64,000 nt of DNA from Tigriopus japonicus (taxonomy: Eukaryota > Arthropoda > Copepoda > Harpacticoida > Harpacticidae). Of this stretch, positions 37,794 through 49,000 are shown one piece after another; the first letter of the stretch is position 1, and each line of letters opens with the position of its first letter. The stretch spans positions 8,294,311-8,358,310 of the forward strand of contig CM021318.1 in the NCBI GenBank assembly GCA_010645155.1, given 5' to 3'. The position numbers and the translations under genes are program-made. The notes beneath the pieces are model-generated. The model saw only the letters and a list, made by a program, of their open reading frames with translations. It searched no databases and had not been told where the DNA came from.

Positions 37794-40700
37794 TTAGAAG
37801 ACCTTCCAACGGACCAAAATGGTATCTTCCCCAGAGGCAGAAATCAAATAAATGTCATCAAACATGAACCGCACATTTGTGACCGGCCCCGCTGACGGTT
37901 TCTCTTCATGGAATTCTGCCCGAGGAGTGGTACTAGGGTATCGGAAGATTCGAATATATCCCATATTGTCGCCAACTGCCACAAGAGCTCGGTTCGAGCC
38001 CACATGAGAGCATAGGATTGTTGGATCATTTCTGTAGTTGACGTTCTGCCACGCTCCAGCAATCCCATAACCAACCGTGGCGGTTTGATCCAACCACTCT
38101 TCATCTCGGAAGGCGGGTCCATAAGGTTCGGAGCGATTGGTCTTGAGATTCCAATAGCTAAGGTCGTAGTCTTTTGATACGGTTTGCAGGAGTTCACCCG
38201 TGCGATTAAAATCCAGACTTCGAATACCGACTGCGCTCACCATTTTGCCATATTTCTTGAAAGCATGCCCATCGGGAGAGGCTTTGTACAAGTAGATTGT
38301 ACCATTCTGGGATGCAGTGGCCAAGGTGGTTCCATCTCGGCTGAAGCCAACCGCATTTAAAGATGAGGCGCAGACCCGCACCGTGATAATATGGGACCCA
38401 TTGTCACCGTTCAATGCTAAGAGGTGACCATCATCTGTTCCTACTACTACAACGGAGCCACGGGGATGGAATGTGGCGGATTTGGCGCCGCTGCCCAGAC
38501 TCAGTTTCCAAACAACCTTTTGTTTCTTCCATTTTGCCACGGTTTTATCCTCCAATCCAGCAGTGACAAAAGCAAAGTCGTCGGGATGAACAGCCAAGGC
38601 ATGTAATTCTCCTCTGTGACCCCAAACTAAGACGCCAAATTTCTGTTCCAGCGACCCTTCGACAATGTTGTTGTTTGTTGTGCCCACGTACAAGTTTGTC
38701 TCGCCTCCCGGTTTATCCTTCTTCTGTGGAATTATTGTTCTTGGAGCACCCATAGAGTCCGGTAGTTTTGTTTCAACCAGCTTTTCAAAGTCACGAGTGA
38801 CCTCCCAAGAAATGACTTTATGATCCCGATCTCCGCCCGAAATCATTAGGGTATCTGAGAGCATCAGCAGGCAGTTCACTCCACCTCCTCGTTCATGGGC
38901 CTCGAATTTACTGCTCCTGTAGTACTCGCCTTCATTGCTGACTGAGTAGGTACTAATCATGCCGTCATCGTCACCAGCGACCAAATCTCCACTCTCTAGG
39001 AAGGTGATACACTTGATGGTACGGCTGTCCTTGACCACATCTGACCTTTCAAAGAAGCCATCTTTCCGGCGGTTCCAAAACACCAGATGTGACTTGCCAT
39101 AGGTGATGATTAGATTATTATCCAAAGGATGGAAGGCACAACCTATGATTACTCGTTGGTTGGTGGCAGTACGGCCTAGAAGGTCGCGTTTCGACCACTC
39201 CCAAACCGAAAGTGTGCTTTCTTTGTTCTGATCGACAACGGTCACGTAAGCTCCATTGTTCAGAGTAGAAAAGGCAACAGCACATATTCCATGATCGCAT
39301 TCTCCCATGCCAAGAACTTGTTGAGTTTCGAGACTATCGATCTTCCAGATTCTTATGTGGGCTTTGGTTTCTGATGTCGACCCAGCTCGTTGGCCGGAGA
39401 CCGCAAATTCCTTGGTAGGGTGGAGACTCATACATGTGATATCTTCGCTGTGTTCTGTGTAATATCGTTGAGCTTCTGTCTGAGGATCGAATATGACGGC
39501 AAATGTCCCGATGAAGTAGAGGATTTCGCCGCTGTCTAGAAGCCAGAGATTCTCGGTCGTATCTCGTCCTCGATAGCCATAGATCCAATCCAGTTTCAGT
39601 TCCTCGTTTGGAGGTCTGAGATTCTCCCTGTAGCCCATGGTAGGAGGGTAGACATTCACCTTATTCCCACCCACTTGCATTCGAATGGGTTCAATGGCAC
39701 CAACCACTGTGATGTCGGAGTTTCCCCTGGATGTGGAACGTGATCGGCTACCAACTTGGGCTATCCCACGACCACGATGATCCAGGGATGATTCACTGAG
39801 GCTGTGTTTCTTCATACGACTTAGACCTTCTTTCCCACTATTCAAAGAAACATCGTCTTCATCGCCATCGCTGAAGTATCTGTACTTTCCACTCTTGGCA
39901 GAAACAATGAACGTGTCTTCATTCTGGAAGTCGTTTCGCAAATGGCTAAAACCTCTGATTTCTTGTCCTTCCTTGGTGTAGAGTCTGATGGCATTTCTGA
40001 TCTTCAACACTTGCCCAAGATCATTGACAACATCCTCGAAAGGTTGTGTGGTTTTGAGATTCAATAGAACCCTTTCATTGATGTGATGATCATCTGCATT
40101 GACAATTTTTATTACTCGTCCATCTCCAGAGCCAGGTTTATTACCACCCGTTGGAGCCGAATTGGTGGTCTTCTTGTTGTAAGAAATCCTTCGTAATCTG
40201 CTTGTACTTCTGGCCGAGGCTCCGCCGTCCAAAGCAAAGGCATCTCCCGTTTGGCCATAATTAGCCGGGACAAACCTTCGGTTTTGGGAGCACACATACG
40301 AACATCCATCAACAATTTGATCAATACTTGTGATCCGTGTCCCTTCTGTGTCAAACATGTAAGCAATTCCATTGATGAAGTCCATCTTACTTGACACCTC
40401 ATTGAAAAGGCCGTCAAGGTTGTTGAATTCCCTTCCTAACACAAAGCGATATTCCATGCTGCCGAACCAAGGGTCACCATTTTTGTACAAATTGATCTTG
40501 GTGGCTCTATAGTTGTCCAAGTCGGCTTTGTATTTCGATCGGATGTAACCATTTGCTTGCTTACCCCCTGGTGCGCCCATACCCAAATTGGAATTTTCTC
40601 GAGAAAGACCTCTTCGGGGCTCTGATCGATGTCGTCCCCGAGAAGCTGACTCATAGCCATCGTCTCCTCTGGTTGGAGCGCGCGACAAGCGGTAATTTCT

Positions 40701-43700
40701 GTCCTCCATGCTTTGATCTGAGTCATATCCATTGACGAATCCCTCTTCCATCCGACTTGGGACTCTGGACGGCCCAAAGCCCCAATTTGGTCTCTCGATG
40801 GGACTAACATCTCGGGACATGCGGCTGTTACTTCGGGTGGTTTGGTCATCGTCAGTGATCCTGGCCTTTGCTGGACTTTGATTCCCATAAATGTTGCTCT
40901 CGGGGGACCCGACAACGAACCCCTTCATTGACCTTGTAGAATTGGAATAGCCCGAATCTGATTTAGGAGGCGATGGGGACCTCTGGGTGTGTCTTTTGAT
41001 GTCGTAGTAGAATTGACTCCTAGTTCGTCGATCCAAGTAGTTCTCGTTGAAAGAGTCGTCGTCTTGATCACTGACTACAGAAGATGGTGACGGAGATCGG
41101 GAACTGAAGTCCAATTCCACGTGACTGCGATTGTCCTCGTCAGTAACAGTGACCTGTTGGGGAGTAGGAGATGAGAACTCAGTTCGAAATGGCTGGATGG
41201 GTTTAATCGCATTGGCTATCCTAACAAGATCACTCGAGGTGGTCCCTGGGGGTCTATTAACAACATTCGCGGGCTCAGGGGTGTTACTAGTCGACGTATT
41301 GGGGGTAGGTGATGTTCTAGTAACGGTCATCCTCGGGGTGACAATGATAATCCGTTCTTGAACAACCACTGAGGCATTATCGGGGCTCAAACTGTTTGTT
41401 GTCGTCCCAGTCACAGGGGGTTCCAGAACTGCAACTGGATGAGATATGGAACTACTCCTGGACCGAGATCCAGCTCTCTTCTTTCTAGTCTCGGACGAGC
41501 TCACAGATCGCTCAGATCGACTACCCCTTGAAGAACCTGATCCAGATGTCAAAGACGATCTTAGAGATGCTCTACTTTGAGTTCTCCGAAAAGGGAGGCT
41601 CGAGCGACCTCGCTTAAGGGCCTCGACTACGTTATTCAGCGCTTTGGGTGGGGCGGGTGGTTCTTCATGAACTGGCATGAAACCTCGGCACTTGAACAAA
41701 TGTTTGTCCGAATTGGAGAGAAGCTTCTTTCTCCTATTAAGAGCTGACTTTTCATGATCACTGGACTTTGCCGAGCCACGAAGCCCCCACCCGTTCATTT
41801 TTAGCTTGGATTGATAACTAGCTTGGCTATCCGGTGTTTCCCTTTGCTAGATCGAGTCTCTAAGCAGGTGGTTTGGAGCTTCCAATAATCAATTTTCGAT
41901 CACAGTTTCGATAAGGGGCTAATTTTTGCATTGTCCTTGGATAGTCTCAAGAAACAAAGGTACTCTTCCTACGGTAACAAGTTAACCATGGGACGGGAAA
42001 GAAACCTTTCACAAATCCCTTCATATCATTTCAAGCTTTGTGGTTTCCACTTTGTATAAACTTAGAATGTTTGATTGATTTGAAGTCCACGGATTACTTA
42101 AGAACTGTCTTAATGAAAAGACAAGATTGATCTAGCTCAAGAATGTTCCAAGGACAAAAGTACGTCATTGGTATCGATCTGATTGGTTTGTTTCTCGAAA
42201 GAGCAAGCTTACCAGATGAGACAAGGTGTCCCTCAAGTACCATTCTTGGAACAGGTTTCGATCGTACAGGGACATTGTTCAAATAGTAACTTTGTATTGG
42301 TCGGATATGAATACAATCTGGAACTCAAATCCGTCCACTTGCTAGAATATCATGAAGCCAACTAGTTCATATTCACAAAATATGGACCAACCTTTTTGTT
42401 CCAAAAAAAGGAAAGGAGATCATTATCTGGTTGGAAACGTAAAATCTAGCCAATGGTGGAACACGAGAGCATAAGAATGGAACCTCACACCATGAGGAAA
42501 TGGAATTTTATACTAACAAAAATATTCGGCGAAAAACTAGTATTTGTAACTTTGGTGTTTTGTTACAATGCTTGATTTCTAACTTTACCGGGAACAGAGT
42601 TAACCTTGTTCATGATGCACAGCAATAAAGCTTCTGCATACCCACAAAAGTTTAAAAAAATATTGTTAGTCCCAGAGGCCATTTGGTTCAAAAGCAAGAA
42701 AAATAAATAGCGGTGGTTCCAACGACTAGGGGATGATAAGGATCCAACCATTTCCACTTCTCATGTGGATGACTCTAAACCTGGAGTAGTTCAGCTATTA
42801 AATATCTTGAAACGTTGCAGCAATCAAGTGGCACTCCCAAGGTGAAATCATCCATTTTGCATTTAAACCAGTTCAAGGTCCATGGAACACTTAGTATTTC
42901 AGGTCAGATGAGCGACGATGATTACAAATCCTGCATAAAGGAAACCACTGCATGACTTATTTGGAACAAAGAGGCACAATAGGAACCAACTAGCGGGAGA
43001 TCCGGTTCCTCCTCGAGAAATTTGATTGCCTCCTCGACGAAAATAACGTGCTTGTGAATGAAGTGCAAAAGCAAAATCAAAGTTTTTTGTACTTTCAAAT
43101 AATCTGATTTTGAACTCGAGCTGTTTAAATGATAAATGTAACATTCATCCTTTTGACTCGGATTCAAATTTCTGGGTAAACCATGTCACAAACAAAGGCG
43201 TTGCCCCAAAATGAGCAAAATGACCGTTGTTTAGTCTTTTACATGATTTACGTACAAGCTCATAGAAGCTGGAGAGGAAAAAAAAGTACAGTTAAGAAGT
43301 TGAGGCTCCAACTAACACATCCTTGAGAACTGAAAACGGATAAAAACAGTTTCAAGAGTAGCACTGAGGGAAACAGGTGTAAACTATCGACTTTTCGGGC
43401 GCTTGTTTGAGCCATGATGAAACTTATGGCCAATTAAACGGGTACTGTTGGTTCGTTTATAAAGCGCTTTACTCGAAAAATGTCCTAGAAAACATGGCCT
43501 GTTACAGGGCTCATAGCTTTTGAGTTATGTTACTAGGTCCCACCTGTGACACAGGAGTTGAGGAAGATGTCTTCATGCACAGTCCAAGAAGCCTTTTCAA
43601 CACAGCAAGTGATATCAAACACTCCGTTCACATACCATATAGAATTGGTCCCTAAAGATATGTGCCAAAAAGAAACGCACAAACTGTTTCATTCTCATTG

Positions 43701-44025
43701 ACATGATATGAGTACTGATATTAATCGAAGATATCTATTTTCGTTCCGTGCTCAATGGCTAACACAGCATGGGGTCACCAAACAAAAAAGGCTTATGTTT
43801 TACCTGTTGATTGAAATGACCTTCAATTCTTACCCGGATTGGCGAAACCGCTCCTGTTCGGAATCTCGAATCGATGTCAACTCTTTTTGGAACAGATCCA
43901 GTTTTCAAAGAGGCTGTAACCTCGTCAAAGGCCGGAAAGGACTGTGATCTGTCGTAATTAAACAAACGTCGTTGGCCTGGCGAGTTGTGACGAGTTCTTC
44001 GCACAGATTGGCTCAACCTGCCCAT
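37794..44025 (-). CDS. DCX-EMAP: Doublecortin-domain EMAP-like microtubule-binding protein
   Basis: The main exon is a 4-kb uninterrupted frame ending at 37794; its first ATG is at 41798 (1,334 residues). Residues 1–420 are Ser/Arg-rich and disordered. Two doublecortin domains follow, about 430–515 (ATKINLYKNGDPWFG…) and 560–645 (GRVIKIVNADDH…). The HELP motif starts near 735 (LKLDWIYGYRGRDTTENLW), then tandem WD40 repeats run to the C-terminus (…ASGEDTILVRWKVF). This order is that of arthropod DCX-EMAP and the EML family, which bind microtubules; the fly orthologue works in ciliated mechanoreceptors. The frame is open upstream to an acceptor at 41847–41848. A separate ATG-initiated exon at 44025–43834 (64 codons, strong donor, phase 0) joins it in frame, so I propose it as exon 1, giving about 1,414 residues. 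That join is inference. Convergent with the TspO-like gene. Confidence 0.88.
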
Positions 44026-46094
44026 ATTAGCGGCTCTTGAGATGTCTTCAGAGACCTTTAAAGGTTCGAAAGCTCAGACGTGCGGTAACAGTCGATATAC
44101 GTTGAGTTGCAATTGGGCAGAAGAAAGGCCGTCAATGAGGTGGTTGTCATGGGGCCTTTAAGCGTAGATTCCGCAAAGAGTGACGCAGCCTGAGTTAAAG
44201 ACCAATCAAATGGAAGCGCACTCGATCGTCTTTTGGACCAATACTAAAGGTAGGCCTGTGTAAAGAAGTTTGTGAGTTTCTTTAGGCCTATGAAAGAGAC
44301 GCTTTAATGCTCAATCAATGCTTTTGTTTAGAAAAGAAAAAGGATTGGTGTTAGGCTAAGGTTGGAAAGAAACCAGAGAACGGTACTTTTTGAATTCTTA
44401 TTAATTTCCAAAAACTAGGATCAGAAGCAACTTAAAAAATAAATTTGATTATTATTTATTAAATTATTATTATTATTAAATTAAAAGTAAAATAATCTTG
44501 TTGATCAGTCAGCGGTTAACTGATGGCAAATTTGGGATTAAACCTTATTTGATAGAACAAGAGGCACGGAAATCATGATTTCAGTGCTTCTTGGATAGAA
44601 TTCAGGACCCCGAGTATAACGATAACTTTAAGTAAAGTACGACTGCAAAGAAAATCTAATGGGAAACATAAAATGATAAACATTGCAAAAAATATTTCGT
44701 TTTTGCCCATCACCAGATAAGACAAGACGTACTGGTCAGCGATCAAAAAGCAGAATGATCTTGGGAGAGTATTGGGGGACTTTTGAAAACAACCATTTTT
44801 TAATTTTGCGATTTTTTTCGAATATCCCATAATAAAGACTCATTTAGAAAACATTGCTTAAACAAGTGCTTTAAATGAATGAACCTAGTTTGCTGCTTTC
44901 AGTTACAGTTTGGTTGAGCCAAGAGCAATTCGATTCAGGACCCTAAAACAATTTTCAACCGTGAGTACTTTATTCATGCTTCAGCCGTTATGACAAATTA
45001 GACCAAAGCATCATTTATGAAAACCAATATCGAGTGACGAAAATTGATGCTTCAAGAAAATTCATTCATAAAATAATCTAAAAGAACTACGGCATTTCTG
45101 ATGTAATAAAAATTAAGACAATCGTCTTGGTTGTTGCACATAAAAATATCTATTCGACTATCTCTTATGTTCAGAACTTATAGGGGAAATGAAATTGATT
45201 TCTTTTTGCGACGAAAAAAATCTTGAAAAAGAAATGCTTCTTATCAAGGCATCTTACGGCGAAATACATTAAACAATTTTGTATTTAGTTCATATTTTCT
45301 ATGACAATTCCCATGAAGTAATTAAATTTCGAAAACTCGAAGATTTTTTTTGAAGCAAGAATGTTTCTTTTCTCCTCAAAAGACACAGGCCATATTTAAA
45401 CCCTTCAAACAATTTAAACTTATGTTCATTTTTATGCAAATCCTTTTGGTTGCCTTAGTAATTACTAGTATTTTATATGTGCTTCAAAGGTTCTCAAATT
45501 TCTATGAGACAATTGTCATTTCAGCCACAATCCCTTAGCTCAAAATATTCAAAAACTTCCCGCGCAACCTTGGAATAACGCGCGCGCTCAAGACTCTTCC
45601 CAGTCTAGCCAAAAACGCAACATATGGCCAGATTTTCCTTCATTCAAGTACAGCTGCTCAACCCGTCAATATCAAATCAATATCTTGACCCCAGTCAAGA
45701 CATCGATATCAAGACTTGTCATGAGTTTACCTCATTAGTAGTGTTTGATTTTATTTGAAACTTTTTGCCAAAACAAAGTGTTAAAGAACGCTAAAATACA
45801 TACTGAAAATCAAACATGCAATACAAAATACATACAAAGAAAATCAAACCAAAAATATATCTAAACCCTAATAACTACTTAATATTGCCATAATGGGACC
45901 TATCACTGTTTTTCTCGATAGTTTCGGAATCTGACTCTTACTATGAAGAGCTCATTCAGCAGCACTGTAAATGAGCGCTCCCGCGAGTGACTCAAAATCC
46001 TGGAGCTTCAAGTTCAAAACAACATTCCAAAAAGTCAAAAGTGCCAAATTTGGACGGACCATCGACCAAATCCGACCTTTCTTGATTTGGCCTC
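44026..46094. other. Intergenic region between DCX-EMAP and CEP120
   Basis: Two kb between divergent genes, AT-rich with an ATT repeat at about 44447–44485. It includes a 38-bp palindrome at 44557–44594 related to the fold-back element ends (see separate entry). Promoters of both genes should be here but no motif is convincing. Confidence 0.5.
44557..44594. repeat. Short palindrome made only of fold-back element ends
   Basis: CAAGAGGCACGGAAATCAT is followed at once by its near reverse complement ATTTCAGTGCTTCTTG. These are the terminal sequences of the fold-back element at 29742–30193 (CCAAGAAGCACGGAAATCAT and its mate) with everything between missing. It looks like a relic left by internal deletion or by a failed insertion. 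Confidence 0.55.
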
Positions 46095-49000
46095 ATGGAT
46101 CAGAAACTGTTACTAATCCTCTATATAGACCAAGGTGAGGAGTACAGATTAGGGCTTCCCGGATTAATCCGAATTTTGAAAATCCGGATTGAGGGTTAAT
46201 CGGTCGGCGGATTAATCGAGTGCAATAGACACATTTGAAAATGATCATACACATCAAAATCGGAAGCTTCCGGTCTAATGATGACGAGATCATGGGAAAC
46301 AAATTTGATGATTGATGTTTTATTATTTCATAATAAATGGAAAAGTTGGTTGTACAAGAATACTCAGATAGTCTGTGTCATTCGAATTCCGATCTGCTAT
46401 TTCAAGCTCTAGCTGGAGAAATTCACTAAAATGACTGATTTTATTCGATTTATCTATTCGAAAAGCGGCGGATAAATGGATGAATCCGTTAATCCCGTTC
46501 GGAAGCCTAAGTCCAGAACCTTTTTTCTCGGCTTTCCGTTTCTTCAATATGGTTTACTTGATTTCTTTCTTTCGTTACAGGTCGACATTTTCCTCGTTCT
46601 TCGTCATCGTCCGATGCCCAAATCCAGATTTGCGCCCATTTAGGACAAGATCAGTTGGAAACGGCGCTTTTAAATTGGACGGAACGTCCTTTGTTCCAGG
46701 AAGAACTCGCTTGGCGAATCACTTTGGAACAGCTTCAAACATTCCGCCAAAATCAGAGCACTATCCACATTGAGGTGAAAATTTGACTGAAGCCAATTAA
46801 AATACTTGATTCGAAGAGCCAAACTTTGACGTCTACGACTTTGACCAGAAAATTGAATTCATTTCAGGCTATGAAGTCAAGTCTCTCAACCTTTCTTTTT
46901 AAATTTTTGGGTTTTGTTGTTAACGCTACGACGCAGGGGGGTTTGAGGGTTCTCTTCGAAAATCGTATCGCGGGCGGATGAAAGAAGTGTTCGACAACAA
47001 TGGATGATGGCTCGTGAGAATTTGGGCAGTTTAAGGGTTTTTGCATTTTACAGACCGCCCTTATGACTTAGATGCTATGAAAAATGTCAAATTGCAAATT
47101 TGAACACGTTTGGTTAGGATTTGAAAAAATATTCACACTTGATTTGATCGTTCTTGCACGAGAAAATTCTCAACAAAAGGCCACTGTTTTTGTGTAAGTA
47201 CAAGTGTGAGTGATGTTACAAGCACTGATTTGTATCGTCAAACTCCAAAATCAACAATGTCCATACTTGCAATTCGACATTTTTCGTAGCATCTAAGTCA
47301 TAAGGGCGGTCTGTAAAATGTGAAAACCATTGCACTGAACAAAATCTTACATTGACGCACAAGCCTTTTCTCTTCTTTCATCCGCCCGGATAAGATTTTT
47401 GAAGAGAACACTCAAACCTCCCCCTGCATTTCTCATTTAGAGCCCATCTGGATAAGTTGTAACTTTTTTGAATAAAAATTAGGTTACATAGGTGAAACAG
47501 AAAACAATCAATGAGAGTGAACATAATCCTGATAACGACAAAGATTTTCCTCATTTTTTCTTTTTCTAGAATAGCGGTTCTTCAACTGGGGGCCCTGAAG
47601 AATTTTTGAAAAACACCAAAAAGGTCGATGTTTTCAAAATTTAGGATTTATTATTAGTTTTTAATGTTTGTGGCACTTATTACCTTCTAATAACGCTCCA
47701 AAATTTATTTTTTGAAAAAAAGAAAAAAAAACATTTTTTTTTCTTAAATTTATTGGTTTTTAACACTTAAAACCAAACAATGACTCAAGAAAAATTTCTT
47801 ATTATGTGCATAAGTGATTTAAATTTGGCAGTGTCAATTGCTTCTACAGTTCTAAGTTTCTGAACTTGTAATCCCAAAAGTAATGTCACCAAAACTAACT
47901 TAACACGGCGTTGAGGGAAGCAAACTTGCTGAAATCCCTGATAGCGAAAAAGCATGCATTTAAAGGTTATATCTCATTTACCAACTTGAACCACACCAAC
48001 TCACTTTTCATTTGTCACCAAGATAGTGCTTTAAATTACATTGAAGGGGGCCCGGGCGTCTCAAGGAGCGCTAAGGGGGCCCTGGCTCATGAATGTTTAA
48101 GAACCCCTGCTCTAGAATGATAACTAGGGGTGCAGATTCCTGTCAAATAAAACATTGTTGTGGATGATTTGTCTGCTCAATAGTTTTTATTAGATTGGCG
48201 CAATTTGTGCATACAACTCAATTCCCGTTGATCCTAACGCAAAAGGTCCGACGTGAGCAATTTGGACAGCTCGATAAAAGTGACGGGTATCACTCCGCCA
48301 CACCACCCCCCTTCAGAGCTTTCCTTGGCATGCCGCACTATAGGTTCGGCGAATGAGAATCTGTGAATCTGGTTTGACAGGATGAGAGGTTGGGTTGCCC
48401 AAAACGGAGCTAATTTCAGGGCTACGGCGTTTTCTTGGGCCATTCAGGGATAACCTATATAATAGTATAAATACTGGATACGAACTCGCGGAATTTCCTA
48501 GCTCGCAACCTCACACGGATGAGGCCGAGAGTTCGTAAGTAAACAAGAAGTACAAACGGCCATGTTGGGAGTGGAAAATCAAACGGAAATCGACCAAGAG
48601 TCCTAAAGATAGTGCGCCAATCGGGGTTTTCTGTGTTTCAAGCGGGTCCAGCCAAGTCCTAGCCTTGGTAAAGGTCAACCCCACGCCCCAAAATCAGTCT
48701 GATGTGGGTGTTTCGAAGACATTAAGTTCAGCCAAGAACGAGTGAATGAAATAGTGAATGAATGAATGACCACATCATGGAGTGCGAATGAACCCCCCCC
48801 ACAAGGTGTCTTTTCTACAAGATGACGATCAAAGTGATCAAATGAAGTCTGATGATGACTAGGTTACCGGCTACAACCTTCGGAAGTGATAGACCTAACT
48901 ACAGCAAAAAGAACGAATATGGACCAGAATCTGAGCCCAAATTCCTCTTTTGCGCAAAAGGATTAAGAAGAAACTTTCCCACGGACCAAAACGGGGAGTT

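Noticed and set aside
42899..43167. Minus-strand frames between the two proposed DCX-EMAP exons
   Set aside because: Two overlapping frames cover the same DNA, neither recognised, neither with a good splice context.
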